64,000 bases of DNA from Asticcacaulis solisilvae. GTDB taxonomy: Bacteria; Pseudomonadota; Alphaproteobacteria; Caulobacterales; Caulobacteraceae. Of the stretch, positions 41,368 through 50,256 are shown one piece after another. The notes below the pieces were generated by a model. It was not told the DNA's origin, ran no database searches, and saw only the letters and a list, made by a program, of their open reading frames with translations. How positions within the stretch are numbered: the stretch's first letter is position 1; each line of letters begins with the position of its first letter. The stretch is taken from the NCBI RefSeq assembly GCF_017875235.1, contig NZ_JAGGMI010000009.1, positions 1 to 64,000 of the forward strand, in the 5' to 3' direction. Position numbers and translations under genes: made by a program.

Positions 41368-44300
41368 TTAAATTAGCCATGCGGAGACCTGATCGTTAAG
41401 ATCGAAGTAGGTATGATTAAGCATAGTCCCTGACGGTCCGAGTAAAGCGAAGTCTTCCACCCCGTCGATCAGGAGCTGGACCACGCCGTGGTGTGTCTCT
41501 CCACGCCCGTCTATGACGTCGTATTCGAAGCTGGTGGTCGCGCGCGTATAGGGCAGCATCGGGTCAAAATAGGCGTCGTCGGCTGTGTAGACCAGCGAAC
41601 CATTGGCGGCATCGAATGCGACCGTGCCCACCGTGTGACGCGTGTCGATGGTCCAGCCGTCATGAATACTGCCGTATTCCGCTTTCAGAAGCTGTTTGAG
41701 CAGGTCGTAGAGATTGTTCGTCGCCTGTCCCTCGGTCGCGGAAAAGGTTGCAACCGGGAGATTATCGCCGGAAATATGCAAGGTGACTGCAGCGGTCGAG
41801 CGGTGGCCATTGGCGTTCTCAACCTGATACTCGAAGGTATCGGTGATGCTCTCGCCTGGCTTCATGTCCTTATAGAGGGTCTGCGGATCGTAGATAACCG
41901 AACCGTCCGTCGCAATCTCGATGATCGCACCGTTTGTGGACTCCAGGGACGCCGCCACTATCCTCAGGCCGTCGCCCGCGTCATTGGTCAACAGGTCCGG
42001 GAGCTTGATCGTGACCTGGCTGGAATAGACATCAACGACGTCGTCATTGGCGCCATCCGCCGGCGGGGCATCGTAGGCGCCGGTAACAGTGATGGTCACT
42101 GTCGTGCTGGTCTTCGCGCCGTGCTCGTCGGTCGCTTCGTAGGTGAAGCTGTCGGTGGCCGTTTCGCCGGCGTCCAGATACTGGAAGGCGGCTCCCGGGT
42201 CGTAGGAGACCGTGCTGTCGGCGTTCAGCGTGACGTGGCCCAGTGTGCCCGACAGCCCCAGCGAGGCGATCGACAGGTGGCTGCCGCCCTCCGGATCGCG
42301 GTCGTTGCCGAGCAGGTTCAGGTTGATGAGGCTGGAGTCCTCGTCGACGCTGTAATGGTCCGCGAAGGCCATGGGTATGTCGTTCTCACCGGTGATCGTG
42401 ATCTGCAATGTCGATTGCGTCCGGTTGCCCGAGGCGTCCTCGATGACATAGGTCGCGGTCCGTGTCGTCGTCTCACCCTCGGCCAGCGCCTGGTGGGCGC
42501 TGCCGGGCGTCACCGAGACATTGCCGTTGGCGTTGAAGCCGAAGGTCAGGTCCGGATCGTCGGATGTAATGCTTATCAGCTTCAACGGCCCGCCGTCGCG
42601 GTCGTAGTCGTTGGCCAGAACATTGACCTGCCCCGACAGGTTTTCCGTAGTGGTGACAGTATCCGCGACCGCGACAGGCAGGCCGCCGCGCGCCGCCAGT
42701 TGCGCCGGTGTAAAACTGCCGTCGCTGAAGACGAGCTTTTCGACAGAGTTAAGGGTGTCGGTGCCATCGGTATCGCCGGTGCGCAGGTCCTGAACCACGA
42801 AAGCGCTGCCGTTCAGGGTGAAAAGATAATCGGTGGAGGCCCCGGAATAGTGGGCCGTGTCTGATCCGTTACCGCCATCGATTGTGTCATTGTCCCGGTC
42901 GCCATAGAGCGTGTCATTCCCTTCGCCGCCGTTGATGAGGTCTGCGCCGGTGCCGCCGCTTAGGAGATCGTTGCCCTTGTCGCCGAAGAGCTGGTCATTG
43001 CCGCCCCAGCCGATGAGCCAGTCGTCGCCCGCGCCGCCAGCGAAGGTGTCATTGCCGGAAAAGCCTTGCAGCGTGTCATTGCCCTTGCCGGTGATCAGCG
43101 AAACCTCCTCGACATTGACGACGCTGGTGCCGTTGTCGAGAACCTGCGCAACGGACAGATCTACCATGTCCAACGCAATGCCGGTCTTGGCCGTGGAGCG
43201 GTCGATAATGGCGCGGTCAAAGCCTGCGCCGCCATCAATTATGTCGATACCCGCGTCCTTGCCGGCCTCCGCGCCGCTCAAGGCGCCGATGAGAAGGTCG
43301 TCACCATCGCCGCCCGCCAGTGTATCGCTGCCCGTGCCGCCATTGAGAATGTCGGCATCGGCGCCGCCGATGAGATTGTCGTTGCCGGCGCCGCCGTTCA
43401 TCGTGTTGAAGCCCCCCCGGCTTTTGAAGACGTCGTTACCGGACCCGCCGTCCAACTGAGCGCCGCCAAAGCCCGTCAGCACCGTGACCTGTTCAAAGCC
43501 CTGAATGCGCGTGCCGCCGATATCGACCTGGCCCGCCAGATTGTTCGCGACACTGAAGGTGACGATGTCGCCATACTGCCGGAAGTCAAGATAGCCTAAA
43601 TCGCGCCCGGCACTGCCGTCGATGGCGAGATCGCCAGCATCGCCATAGATGGTATCGTTGCCGTCCCCACCGACCAATTCGTCCGCGCCACGACCACCCT
43701 CAAGGTAGTCATGCCCGGCCTCGCCAAACAGGTGGTCATCGCCGGCATGCCCGCGCAGAACGTCCTGACCTGCACCTGAAAGGAAATAATCGTTGCCCTT
43801 GCCGCCTTGCAGGTCGTCATTGGCGCGGCCGGTGATCAGCGAGATTTCCTCGACATTGACGATGGTCGTGCCGTTGTCGAGGACCTGCTGAACCGCCGGG
43901 TTGCCGATCGAGAAGCTGATGCCGGTCTTGGCGCCGGAGCGGTCCACCGCTGCCCGGTCGAAGCCCGCGCCGCCGTCGATCACATCGATACCGGCATTCT
44001 TTCCAGCGTCGGCTCCGGTCAGAGTCCCCACCAGCCAGTCATCGCCGTCGCCACCGGTCATCGTGTCGTTACCGGTCCCGCCATAAAGGACGTCGGTGTC
44101 GATGCCGCCACTGAGGTTGTCATTGCCGGCGCTACCGTTCATGGTGTTGAAGCCGCCCTTGCTCATGAAGACATCGTCACCGGCGCCGCCCTCCAGCTGC
44201 GCGCCGCCGAACCCGGTCAGCACCGTGACCTGTTCGAAACCCTGGATGCGCGTGCCACCGAAATTGACCTCGCCCGCAAGGTTGTTCGCGACGCTGAAGC

Positions 44301-45687
44301 TTAGTGTGTCGCCATATTGCCGGAAGTCGAGATAGCCGAAGTCGCGCCCGGCGCCGCCGTCGACGATGACGTCGCCCGCAATGCCATAAATGATGTCGTT
44401 GCCATCGCCGCCAAACAGCTCATCCGCGCCGTTGCCGCCGTCGATATAGTCGTCGCCGGCTTCGCCATGGAGGCTGTCATTGCCGTCACGGCCGCGCAGA
44501 TAATCCTGGCCGGCGCCTGCGGCGAAATAGTCGTCGCCCTTGCCACCCTGAAGGTCGTCATTGGCGCGGCCGGTGAGCAGCGAAATTTTCTCGACATTGA
44601 CGATGGTCGTACCGTTGTCGAGAACCTGCGCTACGGACGGATTGCCCAGCGAGAAGCTGATGCCAGTTTTCGCCATCGAGCGGTCCACCGCAGCGAAGTC
44701 AAAGCCCGCGCCGCCGTCGACAATATCGATCCCGGCGTCCTTACCGACATCGGTGCCCAGCATCTGCACGATCAGGACATCATCGCCGTCGCCGCCATTG
44801 AGAGCATCATTGCCGGTACCGCCATAAAGAATGTCGATGTCGCGGCCACCGTTCAGCTGGTCGTTGCCACCATTGCCGCGCAGGACATTGAAGCCGCCTT
44901 CGCTCGAAAGGGTGTCGTCGCCCGCAGCGCCAGTCAGATCGGCGTCGCCCACGCCGGTGCGAATATCGACACGCTCGAAATTGCGGATATCGGTCGTACC
45001 GACCTTGACCGTACCTGCGAGGTTTTCGAAGACGCTAAAGCGGACGGTGCCGGACTGGCCGCGAAAATCCAGCAGGCCGGTGTCGGAGCCGGCGCCGCCA
45101 TCGATCAGCGTGTCGCCGGCGCTGCCGTGGATGACATCGTCGCCGTCGCCGCCGTCCAGAATGTCGACACCGGCGCCGCCGATGAGCAGGTCATTGCCAG
45201 TCATGCCGAACAGGCCGTCATCGCCATCGCCACCGTCAAGCGTGTCATTGCCCGCGCCAGATGCTACGAAGTCACCGATAATGCCACCGGTCACATGGTC
45301 GTTGCCGCGACCGGTCACAAGCGAGATGGCTTCGACATTGACGATGCTGGCGCCCGTTTCGAAGACATGGCGTACCGAGGGTGTGGCCAGGGAAAAGCGA
45401 ACGTCGCCGCGGGCAGCGGAAAGGTCGACCGTCGCCCGGTCAAAGCCCGCGCCGCCGTCGATCAGGTCGATGCCAGGGTTGAGGCCTGCATCAGGCCCGG
45501 TCAGGGAGGCGATGATCAGGTCGTCGCCGTCACCGCCCAGCAGCATATCGTTTCCGGTGCCGCCATAAAGGACATCGTTGCTGCCTCCGCCGCTAAGGGT
45601 GTCATTGCCGGCGCCGCCGGTCATGTCGTCGCCCCCGGGCGTGCCCGAGAGATAGTCGTTGCCGGGTGTTCCTGGAAAATATGTCAT
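41368..45687 (-). CDS. RTX-type calcium-binding repeat protein, secreted (type I secretion candidate)
   Basis: This 1439-residue acidic protein lacks an N-terminal signal peptide. Residues 1 to about 1000 hold dozens of GGxGxDxLx nonapeptide repeats (hemolysin-type calcium-binding) arranged as four copies of a 247-residue module, each with a spacer containing GIDxIDGGAGFDxA and VNVExISLxTGxxND. Residues ~1010-1350 hold cadherin/VCBS-like domains (NVLANDYDRDGGPL; LNLLGNDRDPEGGSHL; LLTNDAGDGL). The C-terminus, DLNDQVSAWLI, ends in a short hydrophobic tail as in type I substrates. No ABC exporter genes are in the window. It may act as a surface adhesin or matrix protein. It is last in a leftward group with three small secreted proteins. 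Confidence 0.85.
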   Translation of the reverse strand: MTYFPGTPGNDYLSGTPGGDDMTGGAGNDTLSGGGSNDVLYGGTGNDMLLGGDGDDLIIASLTGPDAGLNPGIDLIDGGAGFDRATVDLSAARGDVRFSLATPSVRHVFETGASIVNVEAISLVTGRGNDHVTGGIIGDFVASGAGNDTLDGGDGDDGLFGMTGNDLLIGGAGVDILDGGDGDDVIHGSAGDTLIDGGAGSDTGLLDFRGQSGTVRFSVFENLAGTVKVGTTDIRNFERVDIRTGVGDADLTGAAGDDTLSSEGGFNVLRGNGGNDQLNGGRDIDILYGGTGNDALNGGDGDDVLIVQMLGTDVGKDAGIDIVDGGAGFDFAAVDRSMAKTGISFSLGNPSVAQVLDNGTTIVNVEKISLLTGRANDDLQGGKGDDYFAAGAGQDYLRGRDGNDSLHGEAGDDYIDGGNGADELFGGDGNDIIYGIAGDVIVDGGAGRDFGYLDFRQYGDTLSFSVANNLAGEVNFGGTRIQGFEQVTVLTGFGGAQLEGGAGDDVFMSKGGFNTMNGSAGNDNLSGGIDTDVLYGGTGNDTMTGGDGDDWLVGTLTGADAGKNAGIDVIDGGAGFDRAAVDRSGAKTGISFSIGNPAVQQVLDNGTTIVNVEEISLITGRANDDLQGGKGNDYFLSGAGQDVLRGHAGDDHLFGEAGHDYLEGGRGADELVGGDGNDTIYGDAGDLAIDGSAGRDLGYLDFRQYGDIVTFSVANNLAGQVDIGGTRIQGFEQVTVLTGFGGAQLDGGSGNDVFKSRGGFNTMNGGAGNDNLIGGADADILNGGTGSDTLAGGDGDDLLIGALSGAEAGKDAGIDIIDGGAGFDRAIIDRSTAKTGIALDMVDLSVAQVLDNGTSVVNVEEVSLITGKGNDTLQGFSGNDTFAGGAGDDWLIGWGGNDQLFGDKGNDLLSGGTGADLINGGEGNDTLYGDRDNDTIDGGNGSDTAHYSGASTDYLFTLNGSAFVVQDLRTGDTDGTDTLNSVEKLVFSDGSFTPAQLAARGGLPVAVADTVTTTENLSGQVNVLANDYDRDGGPLKLISITSDDPDLTFGFNANGNVSVTPGSAHQALAEGETTTRTATYVIEDASGNRTQSTLQITITGENDIPMAFADHYSVDEDSSLINLNLLGNDRDPEGGSHLSIASLGLSGTLGHVTLNADSTVSYDPGAAFQYLDAGETATDSFTYEATDEHGAKTSTTVTITVTGAYDAPPADGANDDVVDVYSSQVTIKLPDLLTNDAGDGLRIVAASLESTNGAIIEIATDGSVIYDPQTLYKDMKPGESITDTFEYQVENANGHRSTAAVTLHISGDNLPVATFSATEGQATNNLYDLLKQLLKAEYGSIHDGWTIDTRHTVGTVAFDAANGSLVYTADDAYFDPMLPYTRATTSFEYDVIDGRGETHHGVVQLLIDGVEDFALLGPSGTMLNHTYFDLNDQVSAWLI
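42950..45670 (-). repeat. Four tandem 741-bp modules inside the RTX gene
   Basis: A marker segment encoding GGAGFDxA recurs at about 43219, 43960, 44701 and 45442, a constant 741-bp (247-residue) spacing. Flanking segments (VLDNGTTIVNVExISLxTGxANDDLQGGKG and GGARIQGFEQVTVLTGFGG-type blocks) recur with the same period. The inner copies are most alike and the first is most diverged. Exact in-frame spacing implies duplication by unequal exchange. Outer limits are approximate. Confidence 0.75.
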
Positions 45688-45770
45688 GGTCTCTGTCCTT
45701 GAAGGTGCAGGCCATGGACTGCCCGGGCGTTGTCGCGCGGGCAGGGATGGCCGGGGTTGTGGAGAAGGGG

Positions 45771-46301
45771 TTAACGGTGTTCGTAGAAGGCGACGGCTTC
45801 CTGCGCGGCCTCGTCGTAGGCGATCAGCGCCGCCGTCGCCTGGGCGTTCGGTCCGGGGTGATCACGCTGGATGTAGAACCAGGTGCGGAAGTTGCGATAG
45901 GCGCGGCGGCACAGGACGTCACGTTCGGCGTCGCGATCGCCGGTCGTCAGCCGGTAGGTATCTACGACCTCCCAGCTGAAGCCGGTGCACACGGTTTCTT
46001 TCGCCAGCCAGTCGAGGCGGCCATCGTGTTCGCGGCGGATGCGGTCGGCGGCCGTTTCGTGCAGCACCGGCGCAGACGCGTCGTAGGCGCCGGCGGCGAT
46101 ACCGGCGTCTATCTCATCCGCCGAGCTCAGCATGTCGGCGATATCCTGCGCCGACAGCTGGTCCTTCATCTGGACGGCCTGTGCGCGCAGCTGGGCGGAC
46201 AAGGTACGCATCTTATCGGCGGTCTGGACATTCGCCGTCTGGGCATGGCTTTGCACCGGCACGAGGGCCAAGGCCAGGGCAACAAGAACAGCGGGTTTCA
46301 T
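45771..46301 (-). CDS. Hypothetical secreted protein (176 aa) upstream of the RTX gene
   Basis: The start at 46301 gives a clear signal peptide (MKPAVLVALALALVPVQSHA). An Ala/Gln-rich helical region follows (SAQLRAQAVQMKDQLSAQDIADML), then a C-terminal part rich in aromatics and charged residues (NFRTWFYIQRDHPG). Two cysteines (in ETVCTGFSW and RDVLCRRAYR) could pair in the periplasm. It begins 8 nt after the preceding gene and ends ~83 nt before the RTX gene, on the same strand. I do not recognise the family. A longer upstream frame is a shadow of the neighbour. Confidence 0.65.
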   Translation of the reverse strand: MKPAVLVALALALVPVQSHAQTANVQTADKMRTLSAQLRAQAVQMKDQLSAQDIADMLSSADEIDAGIAAGAYDASAPVLHETAADRIRREHDGRLDWLAKETVCTGFSWEVVDTYRLTTGDRDAERDVLCRRAYRNFRTWFYIQRDHPGPNAQATAALIAYDEAAQEAVAFYEHR

Positions 46302-46309
46302 GGTGTGCC

Positions 46310-46834
46310 TCAGTTCAGGTTGAAGGTGCGTGACTGGGCCGTGGCGCCCGTGCTTTCGACACGGATCCTGACCGGCTTGATGCCGCGCGACCCGCTGAAA
46401 CGCAGGCGGAAGCGGGCACTCTCTCCAGGCTCGATCCACAGCGTGCCGGGCAGCTTTTCCAGGCCAGCACCGCCACCGGACACCGATGCCCGATAAAGCT
46501 CGCCCCAGTTCTGCAGGGTTTCGCCGTCGGCTGTGATCAGCGCGGCCTTGATCTCGCTGACGACCATACCCATGCGGTAGTCCTGCAGGTTGCGCACACC
46601 AATGACAGACTGCCATTCGCCGTCGGCGCCGATCAGTACGTCGTCGACCTTGAACTGCCAGCTGCCGTAGGTGTCGTAGTCCCCGTTGTCGCTGACCAGG
46701 GTGGCGATCTTTCGCGCCGAATTGACGTCGGCAGTGGCGCCGGCGACGTCAGCCAGTTTTTTCAGCAGGTCGTTCGCCTGGGCCGGAAAGGCCAGGAGGC
46801 TGGTGGCGAGGAGGGAGAGTGCAACAACTTTCAT
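46310..46834 (-). CDS. Hypothetical secreted protein (174 aa), paralogue of its upstream neighbour
   Basis: The start at 46834 follows AAGGA by 8 nt and yields signal peptide MKVVALSLLATSLLAFPAQA. The mature part has a beta-rich pattern: YDTYGSWQFKVDDVLIGADGEWQSVIGVRNLQDYRMGMV, then LYRASVSGGGAGLEKLPGTLWIEPGESARFRLRF, ending SRTFNLN. The protein at 46861-47394 shares the same order (YGIWDFRIE...DWQAVVWVRD...LYRASVEG...TMWMEKGDEIRVRLIF...SRTFNLK). The two are therefore tandem duplicates, 26 nt apart. The family is not one I can name. The repeated pattern suggests an Ig-like fold. Confidence 0.7.
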   Translation of the reverse strand: MKVVALSLLATSLLAFPAQANDLLKKLADVAGATADVNSARKIATLVSDNGDYDTYGSWQFKVDDVLIGADGEWQSVIGVRNLQDYRMGMVVSEIKAALITADGETLQNWGELYRASVSGGGAGLEKLPGTLWIEPGESARFRLRFSGSRGIKPVRIRVESTGATAQSRTFNLN

Positions 46835-46860
46835 TGGGAATATCCTTGGAAAATGAGATG

Positions 46861-47394
46861 TCATTTCAGGTTGAAGGTGCGCGAAAAGGTTTCGCGATCG
46901 CCGCTCCAAACGCGTAGGCGGATCGGGTCGAACCTGGCGCTGTGGGGAAAGATCAGGCGGACGCGGATCTCGTCGCCCTTTTCCATCCACATGGTCTGCG
47001 GGATGGCTTCGAGCTGCGACCAGGTTCCCTCGACGGATGCGCGGTAAAGAGTCGAGGCGGTGGCAATGCTGCGGCCGTCGCTGTCGAACATGGTGATGCA
47101 GACACCGTCGGTCGTCAGGCCGACGCGGTAGCTGGCGGCGTCACGCACCCAGACGACCGCCTGCCAGTCGCCCCGGGCGTCGCGCGTCATAGACTCGATC
47201 CGGAAGTCCCAGATGCCGTAATTGGCATAGACGCCCGTATCCAAAGGTGGCGCGGCGGCGGTGCGGTCGACAGAGATGCCGCCTGAAGCTGAAAGGGGTA
47301 TGGCGTAGGCAAGCGAGGGCGCCGCCATGGGCGCGATGCATATCAATGTCGAAAGGGTCAGGATGCGCAGGCGCATCGGAATGTCATCAGCCAT
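46861..47394 (-). CDS. Hypothetical secreted protein (177 aa), first gene of the RTX cluster
   Basis: ATG 47394 is preceded by GGAGG with a 5-nt spacer, and the product starts MADDIPMRLRILTLSTLICIAPMAAPSLAYA, a signal peptide. The mature protein is the tandem paralogue of 46310-46834, with matching WDFRIE, DWQAVVWVRD, LYRASVEG and terminal SRTFNLK segments. It heads a four-gene leftward run ending in the RTX protein, so its promoter should lie in 47395-47525, opposite the PNPOx gene. It may be a periplasmic or surface accessory to the RTX protein; this is inferred only from arrangement. Confidence 0.7.
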   Translation of the reverse strand: MADDIPMRLRILTLSTLICIAPMAAPSLAYAIPLSASGGISVDRTAAAPPLDTGVYANYGIWDFRIESMTRDARGDWQAVVWVRDAASYRVGLTTDGVCITMFDSDGRSIATASTLYRASVEGTWSQLEAIPQTMWMEKGDEIRVRLIFPHSARFDPIRLRVWSGDRETFSRTFNLK

Positions 47395-47525
47395 ACGGGC
47401 CTCCACGTTTCTCGGAGGCTGACCTAAAGGATGTGCCGCGGCGGGTATTCCTAAATTGTGACTAAGCCGGTTCCGGAAATCCTCACTTTTTGCTAAGGGC
47501 TCTGGGAGGACATCAGGGATGTGCG

Positions 47526-47981
47526 ATGAGTCTGGACGAAGAATTGCTGGCGTTCGCCACCGGTAGTGTGATGCTGGTCATGGGTACGGCGGACGCGAAT
47601 CGTCAGCCGGCCATCGCGCGTGCTGTCGGGGTGCGTCACGGCGGCGATGAGGCGCTGCGCATCATCTATTCCCGAAAGCGCTGGCCGTCCGTGGCGCCGA
47701 ACGTCGCCGCAACGGGCCTGCTGGCCCTGACCTGCGTCAAGCCTATCGACTATACCGCCTATCAGCTAAAAGGCCCCGCAAGCGTCGGGGTGCTGGACGA
47801 CGCGGACCGGCAGTGTAACGCCGACTATGTCGCGCGCGCTGGCGATACTCTACCCGTGTCGACGACGGATCCGGGTCATGCCGCGATCTGGATGGACAGC
47901 GAGGATCTGGGAGTGATTATCCAGCAGGTGCGCGAGGTCTACATCCAAACTCCGGGATCGCGGGCAGGGGTGCGGCGATGA
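47526..47981 (+). CDS. Pyridoxamine 5'-phosphate oxidase-like flavin-binding protein
   Basis: This 151-residue protein opens MSLDEELLAFATGSVMLVMGTADANRQPAIARAVGVR, the split-barrel start of PNPOx-like proteins that bind FMN, F420 or heme. The rest (IYSRKRWPSVAPNVAATGLLALTCVKPIDYTAYQLKGPASV) follows the same fold. I chose ATG 47526 because it opens the domain; an earlier frame start lacks support. It overlaps the next gene by 4 nt, and that gene also starts with a PNPOx domain. The likely role is redox or heme-related; the actual reaction is unknown. Confidence 0.75.
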   Translation: MSLDEELLAFATGSVMLVMGTADANRQPAIARAVGVRHGGDEALRIIYSRKRWPSVAPNVAATGLLALTCVKPIDYTAYQLKGPASVGVLDDADRQCNADYVARAGDTLPVSTTDPGHAAIWMDSEDLGVIIQQVREVYIQTPGSRAGVRR

Positions 47982-49300
47982 CGATCCGGCTTTCGCAGTT
48001 GCATGCCTGTTTCGAAGGCGTCATTCCCTCAATCATCGCGACGGCGGCGGCGGACGGCATGCCCAATGTCTCGTATCTGTCGCACGTGGCCATGGTGGAT
48101 GAAAACCACATTGCCCTTTCCAATCAGTTCTTTGCCAAGACCTCCGCCAATGTCCGCGCCAACCCGAAAGCGGCGGTCGTGCTGGTTGACGGACGCACCG
48201 GCCAGCAGTTCGCCCTGGACGTCGTGTGGGACCGGGTGGAGGACCGCGGACGACTTTTCGAACACATGGAGCGTGACCTGCGCGCCAGCAGCACGCAACT
48301 GGGTTGGGGCGATGTCATGCGGCTGAGGGCCGTCGATGTCTTCCGCGTCCTGTCGATCCGCGCCTGCGAACCCGAGATGGAGGTCGCGCAGGCGTCGCCC
48401 GTGGCCATGGCCGATATCGCTGAAGTCGCCAGGCGGATCGGATCGCAGCAGGTGGTGGAGGGCGTGCTCGACGCCCTGCTCGAAGGCGTGACGCGCCTGA
48501 CAGGCGCGACTGCGGCCATGGTGCTGTTGCCGGAACCGGCGCGTGCGACCCTGGTCGTCACCGGTCTGCGCGGCTATGCCGACGGCGGCATCGGGTCGGA
48601 AGTGCCTGTAGGCGAGGGGCTCATCGGCGAAGCCGCCGCCGCCAGGGTGCCGCTGCGCATCAATGACGTCACGCGTGTGCATCGTTTGTCCGGCGCTGTC
48701 TCGAATGCGGCCGACAGCGAAGACCGCACCCGCACCATCGCCCTGCCGGTGCTGGAAGGCGGGATGAGCCAGATCGCCGCGCCGATGCTGGCGGCGGGCG
48801 AGCTGCGCGGCGTCCTGTTCGCCGAGGCGCGTGAACGGCTGGCCTTCGACGCGGAACGGCAGGCCGTCATTGAAACCCTGGCCGTGCAGGCGGCAATGGC
48901 CCTCACTGGCGTGGCGCAGGAAGAAGCGGAACCCGTCCTTACGCCGATAGCGCCGCCGAACCCGGAAGTACCGTCTGGGCAGGACCTCGTCATCACCACC
49001 TTTGCTTTTGACGACAGCATTTTCATCAACAACCGCTACGTCATCAAGGGCGTCGCCGGCCGTCTTCTGAAATTCATGCTGGAGCGTGCCATCGCCGAGA
49101 ACCGCGTCGACTTCAGCAATCGGGAAATCCGGCTGTCAAGCGAACTGCGTCTGCCGGAGTTCAAGGACAATCTGGAGGCGCGGCTTTTGCTCCTGCGTCG
49201 CCGCCTTTCCGAGCGCAGCTTCGGCATCGACCTTGTTCAGACCGGTCGTGGCCAGCTGCGCCTGCACATGGATGGCCGGCCAGTGATGATGCCTAAATAG
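47978..49300 (+). CDS. PNPOx-GAF-winged-helix-like fusion protein
   Basis: This is a 440-residue cytoplasmic protein with three parts. Residues 1-125 form a PNPOx-like split barrel (GVIPSIIATAAADGMPNVSYLSHVAMVDENHIALSNQFFAKTSANVRANPKAAV). Residues 150-305 form a GAF domain (VVEGVLDALLEGVTRLTGATAAMVLL; VGEGLIGEAAAARVPLRINDV; ETLAVQAAMAL). The C-terminal ~95 residues (FAFDDSIFINNRYVIKGVAGRLLKFMLERAIAENRVDFSNREI; LEARLLLLRRRL) look like a winged-helix/transcription-factor-type domain. A flavin or heme signal read by PNPOx and GAF could control a DNA- or protein-binding tail. It is translationally coupled to the upstream PNPOx gene. The C-terminal assignment is tentative. Confidence 0.7.
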   Translation: MTIRLSQLHACFEGVIPSIIATAAADGMPNVSYLSHVAMVDENHIALSNQFFAKTSANVRANPKAAVVLVDGRTGQQFALDVVWDRVEDRGRLFEHMERDLRASSTQLGWGDVMRLRAVDVFRVLSIRACEPEMEVAQASPVAMADIAEVARRIGSQQVVEGVLDALLEGVTRLTGATAAMVLLPEPARATLVVTGLRGYADGGIGSEVPVGEGLIGEAAAARVPLRINDVTRVHRLSGAVSNAADSEDRTRTIALPVLEGGMSQIAAPMLAAGELRGVLFAEARERLAFDAERQAVIETLAVQAAMALTGVAQEEAEPVLTPIAPPNPEVPSGQDLVITTFAFDDSIFINNRYVIKGVAGRLLKFMLERAIAENRVDFSNREIRLSSELRLPEFKDNLEARLLLLRRRLSERSFGIDLVQTGRGQLRLHMDGRPVMMPK

Positions 49301-49405
49301 TGCATAGTATAGTCTTAGGAAAAGCCGGCCCGGCTTAGTAAGCATTTAGGATGCGGCCGGCTGTTGGGTCTCCTATCGAAGCACCCTGCATCAGGAGATA
49401 CTGAA

Positions 49406-50116
49406 ATGATCCCACCCCATTCGCTTCCCGTCATCGCCAGCACGTGCGGCCGCTACGACATGTACGGCTTCATCCACAAGGCCCTGCGCAAGGCCCAGTG
49501 TGACATTGTCGTCCGACTGGGCCAGGCCGGAACGGACATCACACCCGGCCTTCTGACGGACTTGCGCGACTTGCTCGACCTGGGCCGGCTGCACATCTCG
49601 CACGAGGAGGCGCACATTCACATGGCGGCTGAGCTGCGCATGCCACAAGCTTCTAGTCGGCTCAAAGGACAGCACGACACGCACCGCGACACGTTTTTGG
49701 GCCTCGAAGGCCTGATTGTAGCGTTTGAGCAGGCGCCGTCCAGTCTTCGCCAGGATGCCGCACGCCGGCTCTATCTTGCGTTTTCCGCTTTCATGGCGCG
49801 CGATTTCGAACATATGCTCGAAGAAGAAACGGCCCACAATGACACCTTGTGGCGCCAATTCAGCGACGCCGAGCTCATGAATATCGAAGGCGGCATCATC
49901 GCCAGCCTGGCGCCGGAAAAGGTCATCCGCTTTATGCGGCTGATGGTGCCGGCGATCAGCCGTCACGAACGCGTGACGCTGCTGGGTGGTATGAAGGTCA
50001 ATGCACCGCCTGAGGCCTTCACGGCGGTCATGGAACTGGCCGTGTACCCCACGCTATCCGTCGAAGATCTGCGTGACCTCGAAAAGAGATTATCCAACGT
50101 CGCTGCCGCTGCCTAA
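49406..50116 (+). CDS. Hemerythrin-like domain protein
   Basis: This 236-residue all-helical protein carries histidine/carboxylate motifs spaced as in hemerythrin-like proteins: HKALRKAQCD near residue 20, HISHEEAHIH at about 70-80, HDTHRDTF near 95, and HMLEEETAHNDTLW near 136-150. These could ligate a di-iron centre that binds O2, NO or reactive species. AGGAGA lies 8 nt before ATG 49406. It follows the PNPOx-GAF gene by ~105 nt on the same strand, so the three may form a redox/gas-responsive set. The gene could equally serve iron or nitrosative-stress handling. No membrane or signal segment is present. Confidence 0.7.
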   Translation: MIPPHSLPVIASTCGRYDMYGFIHKALRKAQCDIVVRLGQAGTDITPGLLTDLRDLLDLGRLHISHEEAHIHMAAELRMPQASSRLKGQHDTHRDTFLGLEGLIVAFEQAPSSLRQDAARRLYLAFSAFMARDFEHMLEEETAHNDTLWRQFSDAELMNIEGGIIASLAPEKVIRFMRLMVPAISRHERVTLLGGMKVNAPPEAFTAVMELAVYPTLSVEDLRDLEKRLSNVAAAA

Positions 50117-50256
50117 GTATCCTGCTGAAGTGCGCTGTTTGCTCTCGGGTTCAAACACAAATTTTCTGCCTGGGCTTCTCAGGTGTGATTTCCTGTAGAA
50201 GCCTGCCAATCGCCACTGTCCCCGCTCCAGTCTGCAGGGGTGGCCGGCTAAATTGG

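Noticed and set aside
41488-42864. Long open frame antisense to the RTX gene (458 codons), and others over 42.9-45.7 kb
   Set aside because: They are periodic shadows of the RTX repeats; the encoded sequences repeat with the 741-bp period and resemble no family.
42900-45690. Regular repeats that might suggest a CRISPR array
   Set aside because: They are coding repeats (calcium-binding nonapeptides and 247-residue modules), not short direct repeats with unique spacers, and no cas gene is present.
46302-46616. N-terminal extension of the 176-aa secreted protein
   Set aside because: The extension is the out-of-frame shadow of the neighbouring secreted-protein gene, whereas the internal ATG at 46301 starts a clean signal peptide.
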